Assembly: GCA_031216915.1 (NCBI GenBank)
Contig: CM062292.1
Coordinates: 201,397,262-201,461,261, forward strand
DNA length: 64,000 nucleotides
Reading direction: 5' to 3'
Source of the DNA: Pictodentalium vernedei
Lineage: Eukaryota; Mollusca; Scaphopoda; Dentaliida; Dentaliidae
In this document: positions 42,577 through 51,255 of the stretch, in pieces
Position numbering within the stretch: the stretch's first letter is position 1
Layout of the letters: every line of letters begins with the position of its first letter
Position numbers and translations under genes: made by a program
The notes under the pieces: generated by a model
The model's input: the letters and a program-made list of their open reading frames with translations, nothing else
What the model was told of the DNA's origin: nothing
The model's database searches: none

Positions 42577-43614
42577 ATGGAAGCATTGTACTATGATTCT
42601 GAAGTGCCTGGTAGTTTTGGTGGTGTAGACGCTCTTCGTAGAGCGTCCAAGAAAAAAACCAAACAAGTTGTAAAATGGTTAGAGACTCAAGATACATACA
42701 CTCTTCACAAACCTGTTCGTCGTACATTTCGTAGAAGAAAAGTAATAGTTAGTGGTATAGATGCACAATGGCAAGCTGACTTGGTAGATGTTTCAAACAT
42801 AAGTAAATTCAACAAAAACATAAAATTTTTGTTGACATGTATAGATGTATTTAGTAAATATGCTTGGGTGATACCATTACAAAACAAATTTGGTGATTCC
42901 ATCGTGAAAGCTTTTAGTAAAATTTTCAAACAAGGTCGTAAACCAGAAAAATTACAAACTGATCAAGGCAAAGAATTTCTAAACAGAAAATTTCAGAATT
43001 TTCTCAAAGATCACAAAGTCGACTTTTTCACAACACAAAATGTGGAAACAAAATGTTCCATAGCAGAACGATTCAATAGAACTTTGAAAACCAAAATGTG
43101 GAAATATTTTACCAAGAATGATACACTAACTTTTCCACTTCAAAACTTGGTGAAATCATATAATCATTCTCATCATCGCAGTATAGGTATGGCCCCCATC
43201 GCCGTGAACTTTGAAAATCAAGAAGAGGTTTGGCAAAGGTTGTATGGACAACCCATAAAACACAAGACACCAAAGTACAAAGTAGGAGACAGAGTGAGAA
43301 TCAATAAAGTTAAGAAAACTTTTGAGAAAGGTTATTTGCCCAATTGGACCGAAGAGTTATTCACAGTAGTAGCCATCAAGAAAGGACATCCAGTCACATA
43401 CATGTTACAAGATGATAATGGAGAAATATTGAAAGGGTCATTCTACACTGAAGAGCTTCAACGAGTTTCACATAAAACTATTTACAAAATCGAACACGTA
43501 GTCAAGAAACGTGGTCGAGGTAAGAAAAAGGAATTGTTCGTAAAATGGATGGGATACCCAACTTCGTTCAATTCGTGGATCAAACAGAGTCAGCTCACCT
43601 ATAAAAGAAAGTGA
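42577..43614 (+). CDS. INT: Retroviral-type integrase with chromodomain
   Basis: 345 residues from the first ATG (the frame is open a few codons upstream but without ATG). Catalytic DDE triad: WQADL D68, TDQGKEF D129, AERFN E164. No clear N-terminal HHCC zinc motif is seen. The C-terminal part YKIEHVVKKRGRGKKKELFV with KWMGYPTSFNSW is a chromodomain, as in Polinton and Ty3-type integrases, and may guide insertion through histone marks. Integrases of this group make 6-bp target duplications, which agrees with the flanks of this element. The intact frame suggests it could still act. Confidence 0.95.
   Translation: MEALYYDSEVPGSFGGVDALRRASKKKTKQVVKWLETQDTYTLHKPVRRTFRRRKVIVSGIDAQWQADLVDVSNISKFNKNIKFLLTCIDVFSKYAWVIPLQNKFGDSIVKAFSKIFKQGRKPEKLQTDQGKEFLNRKFQNFLKDHKVDFFTTQNVETKCSIAERFNRTLKTKMWKYFTKNDTLTFPLQNLVKSYNHSHHRSIGMAPIAVNFENQEEVWQRLYGQPIKHKTPKYKVGDRVRINKVKKTFEKGYLPNWTEELFTVVAIKKGHPVTYMLQDDNGEILKGSFYTEELQRVSHKTIYKIEHVVKKRGRGKKKELFVKWMGYPTSFNSWIKQSQLTYKRK
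43600..43607 (+). promoter_or_regulatory. TATA box within the integrase 3' end
   Basis: TATAAAAG lies in the last codons of the integrase. The ATG of the membrane protein is 28 bases after the box. Confidence 0.6.
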
Positions 43615-43634
43615 ACCTCTGAAGTTTCTTCAAA

Positions 43635-43850
43635 ATGGAAGAAGGATCGAACGGTTCTTGGCCTCTGTTTGGTAAAAGAATTCCAAGGAGCGAGATCACT
43701 TATTTTTCACAAATAATCATTTTGTATATCATCATCATTACCAGTGTCGTTAATCTTACTCTCGAAAACACAGACAGCAAGTTGTGGACTGCTCTCTTGA
43801 GTAGTAGCATAGGATATTTGTTACCAAATCCAACCATTAAGAAAAAGTAA
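43635..43850 (+). CDS. Small membrane protein
   Basis: 71 residues with a strong membrane segment (IIILYIIIITSVVNLTL) after a conserved-looking FGKRIPRSEITYFSQ. A second weaker hydrophobic part ALLSSSIGYLLPNP follows. The R-x-P-R-S-E-I-x-Y-F / SSSIGYLLPNP pattern recurs in animal Polintons, where its role is unknown. The stop TAA shares its last A with the ATG of the next gene, so the two are probably on one transcript. Confidence 0.75.
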   Translation: MEEGSNGSWPLFGKRIPRSEITYFSQIIILYIIIITSVVNLTLENTDSKLWTALLSSSIGYLLPNPTIKKK

Positions 43851-44596
43851 TGTTTTATTTGACTCTACCAAGTAATAGTTCTATGAACGTGTTTCCAGAA
43901 AACACGTTGACTACGTACACCACTCAGTTATCACAACCAGTGAATCTCACGGGAGAATGGGAAGTAGGTCTGGCAGAGATTCAGTATCCAAATACTTGGT
44001 TCAATATTCGTGGAGAAGAAGCTTTCGTTACAGTGTTCTGGTCTTCGAAAAAGAATTACCGACTTACTCTCAAGGAAGGTCGTTATTCGGATCCCATTGA
44101 TGTAATACGAGCTATCAATGGTGTTAAAGAATTACTCTTGCCTCGTCACGATAAGGTAGCTTTTGAACTGGATAGAGTGACTGGTAAAGTTTGTATCACG
44201 GTACGTGATGGAGTCGTGGTCACATTGAGCCCTACTCTTCAAAATATTTTGGGATTTAATGAGTGTGTTTTTAAATCAGGAACTTACAATTCTTCCAGAG
44301 TTGCCGATGTCAACCAAGGATTTTATTCACTCTATGTATATTGTGACTTGGTTCGTGACCAAGTCGTAGGAGATACAAGAATACCACTTCTTCGTATCGT
44401 CCCCGTACGTGGAAAATATGGGGATATCATCTCTAAAACATTTGAGAATGTGTATTATGTACCAGTAGAACGAAAAAATTTCAGTACCGTTCAGGTGTAT
44501 ATAAGGGGTGACACAGGAGCCATAGTACCATTCGAGTTCGGGAAAGTGACAGTGACACTTCATTTCAGAAATCGTAGATCTCTTCATTTCACATAA
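43850..44596 (+). CDS. Minor capsid (penton-type, single jelly-roll) protein
   Basis: 248 residues. The start MFYLTLPSNSSMNVFPENTL with EVGLAEIQYPNTWFNI is the characteristic opening of Polinton/adintovirus penton-type proteins. The rest is rich in beta-strand pattern as expected for a single jelly-roll. Pentons occupy the five-fold vertices of the icosahedral capsid. It sits directly before the pVI-like and major capsid genes, the usual virion block order. It has no TATA box of its own and probably shares the upstream promoter. Confidence 0.88.
   Translation: MFYLTLPSNSSMNVFPENTLTTYTTQLSQPVNLTGEWEVGLAEIQYPNTWFNIRGEEAFVTVFWSSKKNYRLTLKEGRYSDPIDVIRAINGVKELLLPRHDKVAFELDRVTGKVCITVRDGVVVTLSPTLQNILGFNECVFKSGTYNSSRVADVNQGFYSLYVYCDLVRDQVVGDTRIPLLRIVPVRGKYGDIISKTFENVYYVPVERKNFSTVQVYIRGDTGAIVPFEFGKVTVTLHFRNRRSLHFT
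44498..44505 (+). promoter_or_regulatory. Possible TATA box for the pVI-like gene
   Basis: TATATAAG inside the penton coding sequence, 93 bases before the next ATG. Spacing is longer than at the other genes, so support is weaker. Confidence 0.4.
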
Positions 44597-44598
44597 AC

Positions 44599-45009
44599 AT
44601 GACTTACTGTTGTAAGTCCAAATTATACGAAGAATATTACACGAAACAAGCTGGAAATGGTCTACCGGCTTTTTCTGGAGCTCAAATACAGAGAGGATAT
44701 GGTTTGGGAAGTATATTGGGAGGACTGAAGAATATGGTGTTACCTTTATTGAAAACTACAGCCAGGACCGTGGGAAAACAGTTATTGAGAAAAGGAGCAG
44801 CCTTTGCCGAAGATGTCATTGAAGGGAAAAATGTAAAAAAGGCAGCAATCAAAAGAGTCAAAGAGGCTGATGCAGGAGCTTGGAATGAAGTGGTTGGTGG
44901 TTCAAAACCACCCGGTAGGAAAAGTATAAAAAGGCCCGCACCACGCAAAACTAGCAAATCAACAAAAAGAAGGAGAACTGTTCAGACCCAAGACCATCTC
45001 GGTGCATGA
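44599..45009 (+). CDS. pVI-like minor virion protein
   Basis: 136 residues, basic. An N-terminal glycine-rich stretch GLPAFSGAQIQRGYGLGSIL is followed by an amphipathic helix region KNMVLPLLKTTARTVGKQLL and AAFAEDVIEGKNVKKAAIKR, then a lysine/arginine-rich tail. This resembles adenovirus protein VI and its Polinton counterparts, which sit inside the capsid and can disrupt membranes. I39-L-G-G-L43 and Q31-R-G-Y-G35 fit adenain cleavage patterns, and the protease is encoded two genes downstream. ATGA overlap with the major capsid gene. Confidence 0.75.
   Translation: MTYCCKSKLYEEYYTKQAGNGLPAFSGAQIQRGYGLGSILGGLKNMVLPLLKTTARTVGKQLLRKGAAFAEDVIEGKNVKKAAIKRVKEADAGAWNEVVGGSKPPGRKSIKRPAPRKTSKSTKRRRTVQTQDHLGA
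44925..44933 (+). promoter_or_regulatory. TATA box for the major capsid gene
   Basis: TATAAAAAG inside the pVI-like coding sequence, 73 bases before the capsid ATG. Confidence 0.55.
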
Positions 45010-46310
45010 TGTCTCTCATTAATGAAAAATCTTGTGAGTGTGTCAACAGCGAACTCGACTTGTTTTCCATACCACCAACACAGACTAGTGTGGAACATGG
45101 GCAATGGGTAGAACACAGGCCTTTGGCGACGATAGGAAACAGTGGTCCAATAGAATTCCACATTGCAGGATTAGGAGATGATTATTTGAATTTGGCACAG
45201 ACATACTTGTATGTTAAAGCAACGGTTGTAGATTCCAATGGGGCATCAGTTGCACCCGATGCCAAAGTGGGCCCAGTCAATTTATGGATGCATTCCTTAT
45301 TTAATCAAATCGATATCAGCTTGAATGAAAAACTGGTATCTCCTTCCAACAACACTTATCATTACAGAGCTTTCATAGAAACTTTGTTGAGTTATGGACC
45401 AGCTGCCAAGAAGTCACAACTGACTAATGCATTATGGTACAAGGATACGGCCGGACACATGGAAGATTTGACAGATGATAACAAGGGATTTCTTCTTCGA
45501 AAGAAATTTATAGAGAAAAGTAAAATCGTGGACATGACTGGAAGATTACATTTGGACATGTTTTTCCAAACTCGTTACTTGCTGAATGGAGTTAATGTTC
45601 ATGTTAAAATGAATAGAGCCAAAGATGCTTTCGCATTGATGGCCGATACCGCTACATACAAGATCAAAATTCTAGATGTATCCATGTTTGTACGCAAAGA
45701 GAGACTCCAATCATTCGTGAGAATGGCTCACGAGAAAGCACTAACAAAAGCAACTGCAAAATATCCTATCGATCGTGTGGAAACCAAGGTGTTTTCAGTG
45801 CCGAAAGGAAATCTGAGCATCACTCAAGAAAACTTATTTTTAGGCCAACTACCTAAACGCATCGTAGTGGGATGTGTAGACAACGATGCTTTCAATGGAA
45901 ACTTTTCAAAGAATCCATATAATTTCAAGAACTACAAAATCAATTACTTGGCATTGTACGTGGATGGGCAGCAGATTCCAGCCAAACCATTACAACCTAG
46001 ATTCGAACAACAAGAAGTGGCGAGATGTTATGCAACTCTGTTCCAAGGAACTGGACAAATGTATGAGAATGAAGGAAACCACATCAGCCGAGAAGAGTAC
46101 ATAAATGGATACACCCTATTCGTATTCGACCTGACTCCAGATCTATCACATGGACAACACTTCGATCTGGTGAAGAGAGGAAACTTGAGACTAGAAGTCC
46201 ATTTCGAAAACCCATTACCAACCACAATCAACGTACTGGTGTATGCAGAATTCCAGAACATCATAGAAGTGGATAAGAATAGACAAGTAATCTTCGATTA
46301 CTCAACATGA
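45006..46310 (+). CDS. Major capsid protein (double jelly-roll type)
   Basis: 434 residues. FSIPPTQTSVEHGQWVEHRP, then GPIEFHIAGLGDDYLNLAQT and LWMHSLFNQIDISLNEKLV form the typical N-terminal half of the Polinton/adintovirus hexon-like protein. NYLALYVDGQQIPAKPLQP and LFVFDLTPDLSHGQHFDLVK are typical of its second half. Trimers of such proteins build the icosahedral shell. The length is near the lower end for the family. It starts in an ATGA overlap with the pVI-like gene and ends in another with the protease gene. No lesion was seen. Confidence 0.93.
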   Translation: MMSLINEKSCECVNSELDLFSIPPTQTSVEHGQWVEHRPLATIGNSGPIEFHIAGLGDDYLNLAQTYLYVKATVVDSNGASVAPDAKVGPVNLWMHSLFNQIDISLNEKLVSPSNNTYHYRAFIETLLSYGPAAKKSQLTNALWYKDTAGHMEDLTDDNKGFLLRKKFIEKSKIVDMTGRLHLDMFFQTRYLLNGVNVHVKMNRAKDAFALMADTATYKIKILDVSMFVRKERLQSFVRMAHEKALTKATAKYPIDRVETKVFSVPKGNLSITQENLFLGQLPKRIVVGCVDNDAFNGNFSKNPYNFKNYKINYLALYVDGQQIPAKPLQPRFEQQEVARCYATLFQGTGQMYENEGNHISREEYINGYTLFVFDLTPDLSHGQHFDLVKRGNLRLEVHFENPLPTTINVLVYAEFQNIIEVDKNRQVIFDYST

Positions 46311-46756
46311 ACACGTTGCAGTTAGAGAATGCACTTCGATCAGATAGTTGTTTGAAGAGAATATGTTTGGGTGTATTTTCAAGAAACAAATTACCAAGAA
46401 GATTACCAGATCACAGACCAGTGGCTTTGATAGCCAACACGGATCCAGACCACAGAAAAGGAGAACATTGGGTGGCTCTCTTTGTGAGTCACCACAACGC
46501 AGAATACTTTGATTCCTATGGATTACCACCACAACACAGACCATTCGATAATTTCCTGAAGAAGAATTCCAGATATTGGAAGTATAATACGAAACGCCTT
46601 CAAGGACCATTACCAGTGTGTGGACAATACTGTTTGTTTTACTTGAAACATCGCTGTCGTGGTGTACCGATGGAAACCATATCCAACATGTTTACCACTG
46701 ATCTAATGGATAATGATGTGTTGGTTAATGACGTCATAGAGGAAACCAGCCACTAG
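46307..46756 (+). CDS. PRO: Adenain-like cysteine protease
   Basis: 149 residues. The catalytic set seen is H54 in KGEHWVALF, D69 in YFDSYG, Q99 in RLQGPLP and C105 in VCGQYCLFY. This is the order and spacing of adenovirus protease (family C5). The known role is maturation cleavage of capsid and core proteins. It is shorter than adenovirus protease, as usual in Polintons. Candidate substrates with cleavage patterns are the pVI-like and core-type proteins of this element. It begins four bases before the capsid stop. Confidence 0.93.
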   Translation: MNTLQLENALRSDSCLKRICLGVFSRNKLPRRLPDHRPVALIANTDPDHRKGEHWVALFVSHHNAEYFDSYGLPPQHRPFDNFLKKNSRYWKYNTKRLQGPLPVCGQYCLFYLKHRCRGVPMETISNMFTTDLMDNDVLVNDVIEETSH

Positions 46757-46779
46757 ATGTCGCTGCATTGAAGGAAAAC

Positions 46780-46787
46780 TATAAAAA
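46780..46787 (+). promoter_or_regulatory. TATA box for the small PC4-like gene
   Basis: TATAAAAA 60 bases before the ATG at 46,840 and just after the protease stop. It may drive both this gene and the IAP gene, which follow with 3 bases between them. Confidence 0.55.
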
Positions 46788-46839
46788 CTGGTGCACTTGG
46801 TGTTCAGCTCATTTGTGTTTCGACAGCCAAAGAAGAAGG

Positions 46840-47046
46840 ATGTCTACTAATGTGACCGTCTTCAAACTTAACAACGATTTACAGATTCAACTGTTCAAGA
46901 ACGACGTTGGGTTCCAGTTTACCACCAGAGATTGGGAACAAGTGACCAAAGCAGTGGATATTGCAAAGAAGAGAAGTCTTGAAATAGGAGAACCCAAACC
47001 AAAAAGAGAAAGAAAACCAAAGAAGAATGAAGATAAAAAGGATTGA
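46840..47046 (+). CDS. Short PC4-like protein
   Basis: 68 residues from the first ATG (the frame is open upstream but without ATG). NVTVFKLNNDLQIQLFKNDV then GFQFTTRDWEQVTKAVDIA follows the beta-strand and helix pattern of the PC4 domain. It resembles the N-terminal domain of the 240-residue gene at 39,932 (NVT...GELKIHL...GIALSLEEWNAL). A lysine-rich tail KPKRERKPKK follows. This would be a second ssDNA-binding protein in the same element. The similarity is judged by eye. Confidence 0.55.
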   Translation: MSTNVTVFKLNNDLQIQLFKNDVGFQFTTRDWEQVTKAVDIAKKRSLEIGEPKPKRERKPKKNEDKKD

Positions 47047-47049
47047 AGA

Positions 47050-47733
47050 ATGTTCACTATTCCATGTTTGATCAGGATGGCACTGAATGATTATCAATCA
47101 AGAAACCAAGAAACAAGAAATCCAAGAGACTTTGTAGAGAGAATGAGCGTTTCATTCGAAACGTATTTCCGTGATGTTCCGCCACCAGTACTGGAGCAGT
47201 TATTACGTGGAGAAGAAAAAACAAGAAAGACACCAGAACAAAGACCACCAAAACACATCAAGTATGCATTGGAGGAAAATCGTCTCAAGACATTTCAATT
47301 CATGTTACAAAGTGAAAGTGAGAAAACCCCGAATGAACTGACAAAAGCTGGATTCTTTTATTTGGGGACAGGAGACAGAACTCAATGTTTTCATTGTGGT
47401 ATTATTGTTCGTTTCTGGGAAACCGAAGATGATGTTATAGAAGAACACAGAAAATATTCTCCAGACTGTTATTACATTCATAATTTACCACCTGAATTCA
47501 TGGACGTTGAAAAAGAAGAAGAAATGGCCATCAGAGAAGAAATGGACACATCATTTCAAGAAGAAGAAAATTCACGGAGGACAAAATGTAGTGTGTGTTT
47601 ATTAGCTGAAGCCAATGTCGCTCCGCGACCATGTAACCATTTGTGCCTGTGCAAAGACTGCTGTAAACCACTCAGAAGATGTCCAATCTGCAGAAAGACT
47701 GTTTATGAATATCTGACAATCTACATACCATAA
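47050..47733 (+). CDS. Inhibitor of apoptosis (one BIR plus RING)
   Basis: 227 residues. The BIR domain has C113/C116 in CFHCG, then H133 and C140 (EEHRKYSPDC), with a preceding LTKAGFFYLGTGD core. The C-terminal RING runs from C180/C183 through CNHLCLCKDCC to RCPICRKTV, of C3HC4 type. Such proteins block caspases or tag cell-death factors with ubiquitin; a virus-encoded copy would keep infected cells alive. This accessory gene is probably captured from a host. It sits last in the element, three bases after the small PC4-like gene, with AATAAA soon after the stop. Confidence 0.93.
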   Translation: MFTIPCLIRMALNDYQSRNQETRNPRDFVERMSVSFETYFRDVPPPVLEQLLRGEEKTRKTPEQRPPKHIKYALEENRLKTFQFMLQSESEKTPNELTKAGFFYLGTGDRTQCFHCGIIVRFWETEDDVIEEHRKYSPDCYYIHNLPPEFMDVEKEEEMAIREEMDTSFQEEENSRRTKCSVCLLAEANVAPRPCNHLCLCKDCCKPLRRCPICRKTVYEYLTIYIP

Positions 47734-47754
47734 AAAGATGTATTTTTGTTGTTG

Positions 47755-47760
47755 AATAAA
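47755..47760 (+). promoter_or_regulatory. Poly(A) signal AATAAA after the IAP gene
   Basis: AATAAA 22 bases after the stop, followed by a second AATAAAT and a GTGTTG-T-rich stretch; a good 3' end for the whole gene block. Confidence 0.7.
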
Positions 47761-47955
47761 ATAAATTTAAATTTATATTTAGTGTTGTTATTTTTTTAAC
47801 TTTCCATCAAAGTACAAAGAAAAATCAAAATGCGGGATAGTAAATTAGACCTCGTACGACACATCTGTTGGGTAGATCCTCATATGAGTATATGGTGGAA
47901 CTTAGCTTCATGGCCTTCATGTACACATATGGGTCCTACTTATAATTTTAATAAT

Positions 47956-48642
47956 GGATTTCTGGGTAAATTTGTCCTATAGCACTACGTGCTATTCTTA
48001 ATAAGGAAATAAAACGTCATGGGATCCAAAAAAATGGGAACATTACTCCACTTCAAACGAACACACCCCCTCGGTATTACGTGCTACTCTTAATAGGGAA
48101 AAAACGTCATGGGATCCAAAAAAAAAGGGATTCTGGGAGAATTCTAATCCAGAACATTACTCCTGTTCAATCGAATGCACCCCCGATACCCTCTCGGTAC
48201 TATAGCACTACGTGCTAGATCAATTGGGGAAATAAAGTCAATTTCGGTGATTTTGGGTGGATTTTGGTGATTTGGATGGATTGTCGGGTTGTTTGTGGTA
48301 ATTAGATTTACTTTTCTACAAAGGAACACACCCTCCGAACATACCCCGTCTTATTACAGAACAATTGGGTAACATAGCAATCACGTGCTACCATAGAAAC
48401 CAAGATGGCGGCCTCCAGTATACAAAATGGCCGACGGAAACACGTATCACCCTAACAACACGCGCTGCGCATGCGCACTCACACCACGTATCACTATGGG
48501 GATGACGTCACAACATGGCCTCTCACGCGGGTTACCATGACAACACAACTTGGCGCCACTATGTCACGTGACATGACGTCACTTCCGAGGTCCCCCACCG
48601 AGGTCCCCCAAACTTTCCCTCAAAGGTACATTACATACTACT
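47956..48642 (-). repeat. Polinton right terminal inverted repeat
   Basis: 687 bases, inverted partner of the left TIR, ending GGTACATTACATACTACT before the CTTGCA duplication. Confidence 0.95.
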
Positions 48643-48648
48643 CTTGCA
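48643..48648. other. Polinton target-site duplication, right (CTTGCA)
   Basis: Exact repeat of 32,889-32,894. Confidence 0.95.
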
Positions 48649-48861
48649 AACTAAATTCTTGAGTAACGAAATATTTTTATTTTTTGTCTCAAAAACATAG
48701 CTTATGACCCCTCATTAGAACGAGCTCAACGAGCTCGTCCCAACGAGGGGTCATAAGCTATGTTTTTTGAGACCAAAAATTGAAATAATAATGAAAATTA
48801 AAATCTGATTTTTGTAAATGGCGCTAGCCGGTTTTTCCCGTTGCGTTGGGTAAAGGCTTAA

Positions 48862-49283
48862 TCTACCTGTATTTTAAATTGTTTTACTCCCCCAGGTCAC
48901 CAGTTTCTTACATTTTCGCATGCCTAGAGATTAGAAAGTACTTTATCGTAATATTCAGGGACCTAACGTGACAGCCGCTGTTGGGTCAAACCATCAACTT
49001 GTAAGTGAAATTATACAAAATACTAATACAAAATGTTTCATAGATTATCTCCGTCAAAAAATAAAGATGATTGGAATTTTCCTCCCTTTCTGTTATTTTT
49101 GAAGAGTAGATCAAATTCACAGAAAGTGGGTGGAAATCACTTTTGTGGGTCGAAATCGCTTATTCTTCCGTATACTGTCCACATTCAACATATTGAATAT
49201 TCTGACAGGTGAAATTCAATATGTTGAATGTGGATCGAATTCACCAAACGTGGGCCGAATTAAGGTCGAATTCACTGGGGGCA
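48862..49283. other. No gene seen; short foldback
   Basis: TCCACATTCAACATATTGAA and its reverse complement form a hairpin at about 49,178-49,234. Nothing else was recognised. Confidence 0.5.
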
Positions 49284-49514
49284 AAATTACGGGTATCAGG
49301 TGAATTCGGACTTTTACCAGTTCGGCCCAGGTGATTTCGGCCCGTTTGGTAAGTTCGGCCCAGGTGAGTTCGGACCACGTGAAAGTGACTTCGGCCCACA
49401 AGAAAGTGACTTTCGGCCCACAAGAAAGTCACTTCGGCCCAGTCGCTGAGTGAGTTCGGACCATGTATATTTGAGTTCGGCTCATAGGAAAGTAACTTCG
49501 GCCCAGTTGCTCTG

Positions 49515-50022
49515 GTGATAATTTGTTCATGCAGGCAAGTTAAATGTAGCTCGCTAGTTAGGCCCCGTCAGGAAGGTTTGCAGTGCCCTGGGTGTAGTAA
49601 ATGGCAGCACCGCACTTGTGATGCTGGTGTTTCTCGGTCAGATTATCGTGAAGCATTTAAAGGCAATATCACAATCAACTGGAAATGTGACGCCTGTTCC
49701 CATGTTGAGGAGTCTGGACTTAATCATGATAATGAAGCTGGTAATTTCGAAATACACACAAGTATAGTATCAACTGGTTCTAGATTGGAGAGCACTGCAA
49801 TGTCATATAATAAGGCTGCTATTAACGCAAATTCACCACAAATGCCGTCGTTTAGAATTCCTTCTAACATTGATGAATCCTCGCTAATAGAACCCATTGT
49901 CACTGAGAGTAGCACATCAAATGACAGTCAAACATACGAAATAGTTAGAAATTCGTCAAAAAGATGTGGAGATAAATTATTTGACAACGTAGGACACTCC
50001 TACACTCTCAAACGAAAAAATG
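49515..50022 (+). pseudogene. MULE gene, exon 1: PHD-like finger and first half of FLYWCH
   Basis: Encodes C-x-C...LQCPGCSKWQHRTCD...WKCDAC, a PHD/RING-like zinc binding cluster, then a linker and GDKLFDNVGHSYTLKRK, the first strand pair of a FLYWCH finger. The donor ATG/GTAAGT leaves phase 1. The frame is open from a GTG but has no in-frame ATG and stops lie just upstream, so the start has been lost. The homologous exon at 53,517 keeps its ATG. Confidence 0.75.
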
Positions 50023-50368
50023 GTAAGTACTCATTACGCTACTAAATTATAAATATAGAAATATTTGTTAGCTTATTGAAGTGGAGATAAATTAATGGAC
50101 AATGTGGGTCATTCCACACTCTTAAACGCATTCGTGCTACTAAATATGCAGTATTTAATTTTAATTATATAAATAGTCGTTACTAGTAGCTTACTGAATG
50201 AGCATACAATAGGTTCAATAAATCGACAAAAGGTAGCGAAATGTGGTACTGAAGAGTTGTGAAGAAAATAAAACAATTTAGCTAATTCTCTTCATCCATA
50301 ATATTGATATAATGATGAATGCCCACTGTCAGGGTGACTAATAATCTTTATTCATGGTTTCATTTCAG

Positions 50369-50580
50369 CAAAGGTAGTTGTATGGCGGTGTTCTGTGCGA
50401 AACAAAACCCTTGATTGCAAAGCTACATTAAAACAGATCGGCAATAATTTCATCCCAGGTCCAATAAATCACATCCACTCTGTTACTGTCGGTGGTAACA
50501 TAGCTTTAAAAATCACAACACAGGTCAAACAAAAAGCAAAAGAAGAAGTCTTTAGATCGGCACAATCAGTAGTTACTGAG
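50369..50580 (+). pseudogene. MULE gene, exon 2: second half of FLYWCH
   Basis: Acceptor TTTCATTTCAG, phase 1 in; donor GAG/GTGAGA, phase 0 out. Encodes VVVWRCSVRNKTLDCKATLK and a closing PGPINHIHS, completing the FLYWCH finger (W, C, C and final H-x-H). In the inner copy the finger is uninterrupted in one exon, so the intron here split the domain. Confidence 0.75.
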
Positions 50581-50676
50581 GTGAGAAAAATTTACATAGA
50601 AAATAGTAAATATCGGCAACACATAGCTTATAAGTTCATGTATAAAATATCGTACAATATGGCAAATACTTTCGTT

Positions 50677-51255
50677 CAACAAATTATACTAAAACCACCT
50701 GAATATGGAGGTCTAGTCATCTCAGTTTGGTTGGTTTTAGTATAATTTGTTAAATACGCTAACTATTGTCGCGTTTTCAGAGGTGCATAGGTGTAAATAT
50801 CACTTACGCAAAATTGTCGCAAATTCAACAAATTAAAAAACTATCATTGCGTTAATACAAAGCTAACTATAGTCGCGTTTCCAGAGGTATTTAGGTGTGA
50901 ATATGAGTAGTATTTTCATCAGTTACCGTATTCAACAAATAATACTAAAACCACATGAATATGGAGGTCTAGTCATCTCAGTTTGGTTGGTTTTAGTATA
51001 ATTTGTTAAGTACGCTAACTATTGTCGCGTTTTCAGAGGTGCATAGGTGTAAATTTCAGTTACGCAAAATAGTCGCAAATTCAACAAATTAAAAAACTAT
51101 CATTGCGTTAATACAACGCTAACTATTGTCGCGTTTCCAGAGGTATTTAGGTGTGAATATGAGTAGTATTTTCATCAGTTACCGTATTCAACAAATTATA
51201 CTAAAACCACCTGAATATGGAGGTCTAGTCATCTCAGTTTGGTTGGTTTTAGTAT
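50677..51255. repeat. 256-bp tandem repeat containing a foldback MITE
   Basis: CAACAAATTATACTAAAACC... and GGTTTTAGTATAATTTGTT form a hairpin repeated at 50,677, 50,933 and 51,189, a period of 256. The spacer holds GCTAACTATTGTCGCGTTT.CAGAGGT. The third hairpin is interrupted by a LINE fragment. The unit lies in the intron of the outer MULE gene. Confidence 0.85.

Larger units (their letters stand above)
32895..48642 (+). mobile_element. Maverick/Polinton (adintovirus-like) element, 15.7 kb
   Basis: Near-complete element with about 686-bp inverted repeats starting AGTAGTATGTAATGTACC, a perfect 6-bp duplication and thirteen + strand genes. They include every hallmark of the group: protein-primed-type PolB, retroviral-type integrase, A32-like packaging ATPase, adenain-type protease, and double- and single-jelly-roll capsid proteins. 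The only lesions noticed are a frameshift and a 90-bp in-frame duplication in PolB. The genome plan (PolB at one end, compact virion block, accessory genes at the other) fits animal adintoviruses or Mavericks. Near-identical TIRs argue for a recent insertion, though gene conversion between ends could also keep them alike. Confidence 0.97.
32855..48861. mobile_element. piggyBac-type MITE copy 6, split by the Polinton
   Basis: The left piece (32,855-32,894) is TTAACCCTTTACCTAAC... GCAGACGACACTTGCA. The right piece (48,643-48,861) resumes with CTTGCAAACTAAATTCTTGA and runs through the usual hairpin to GTTGGGTAAAGGCTTAA. Joining the pieces at the duplicated CTTGCA matches intact copies such as 9,101 and 60,445. 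This fixes the Polinton's empty site. Confidence 0.92.
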
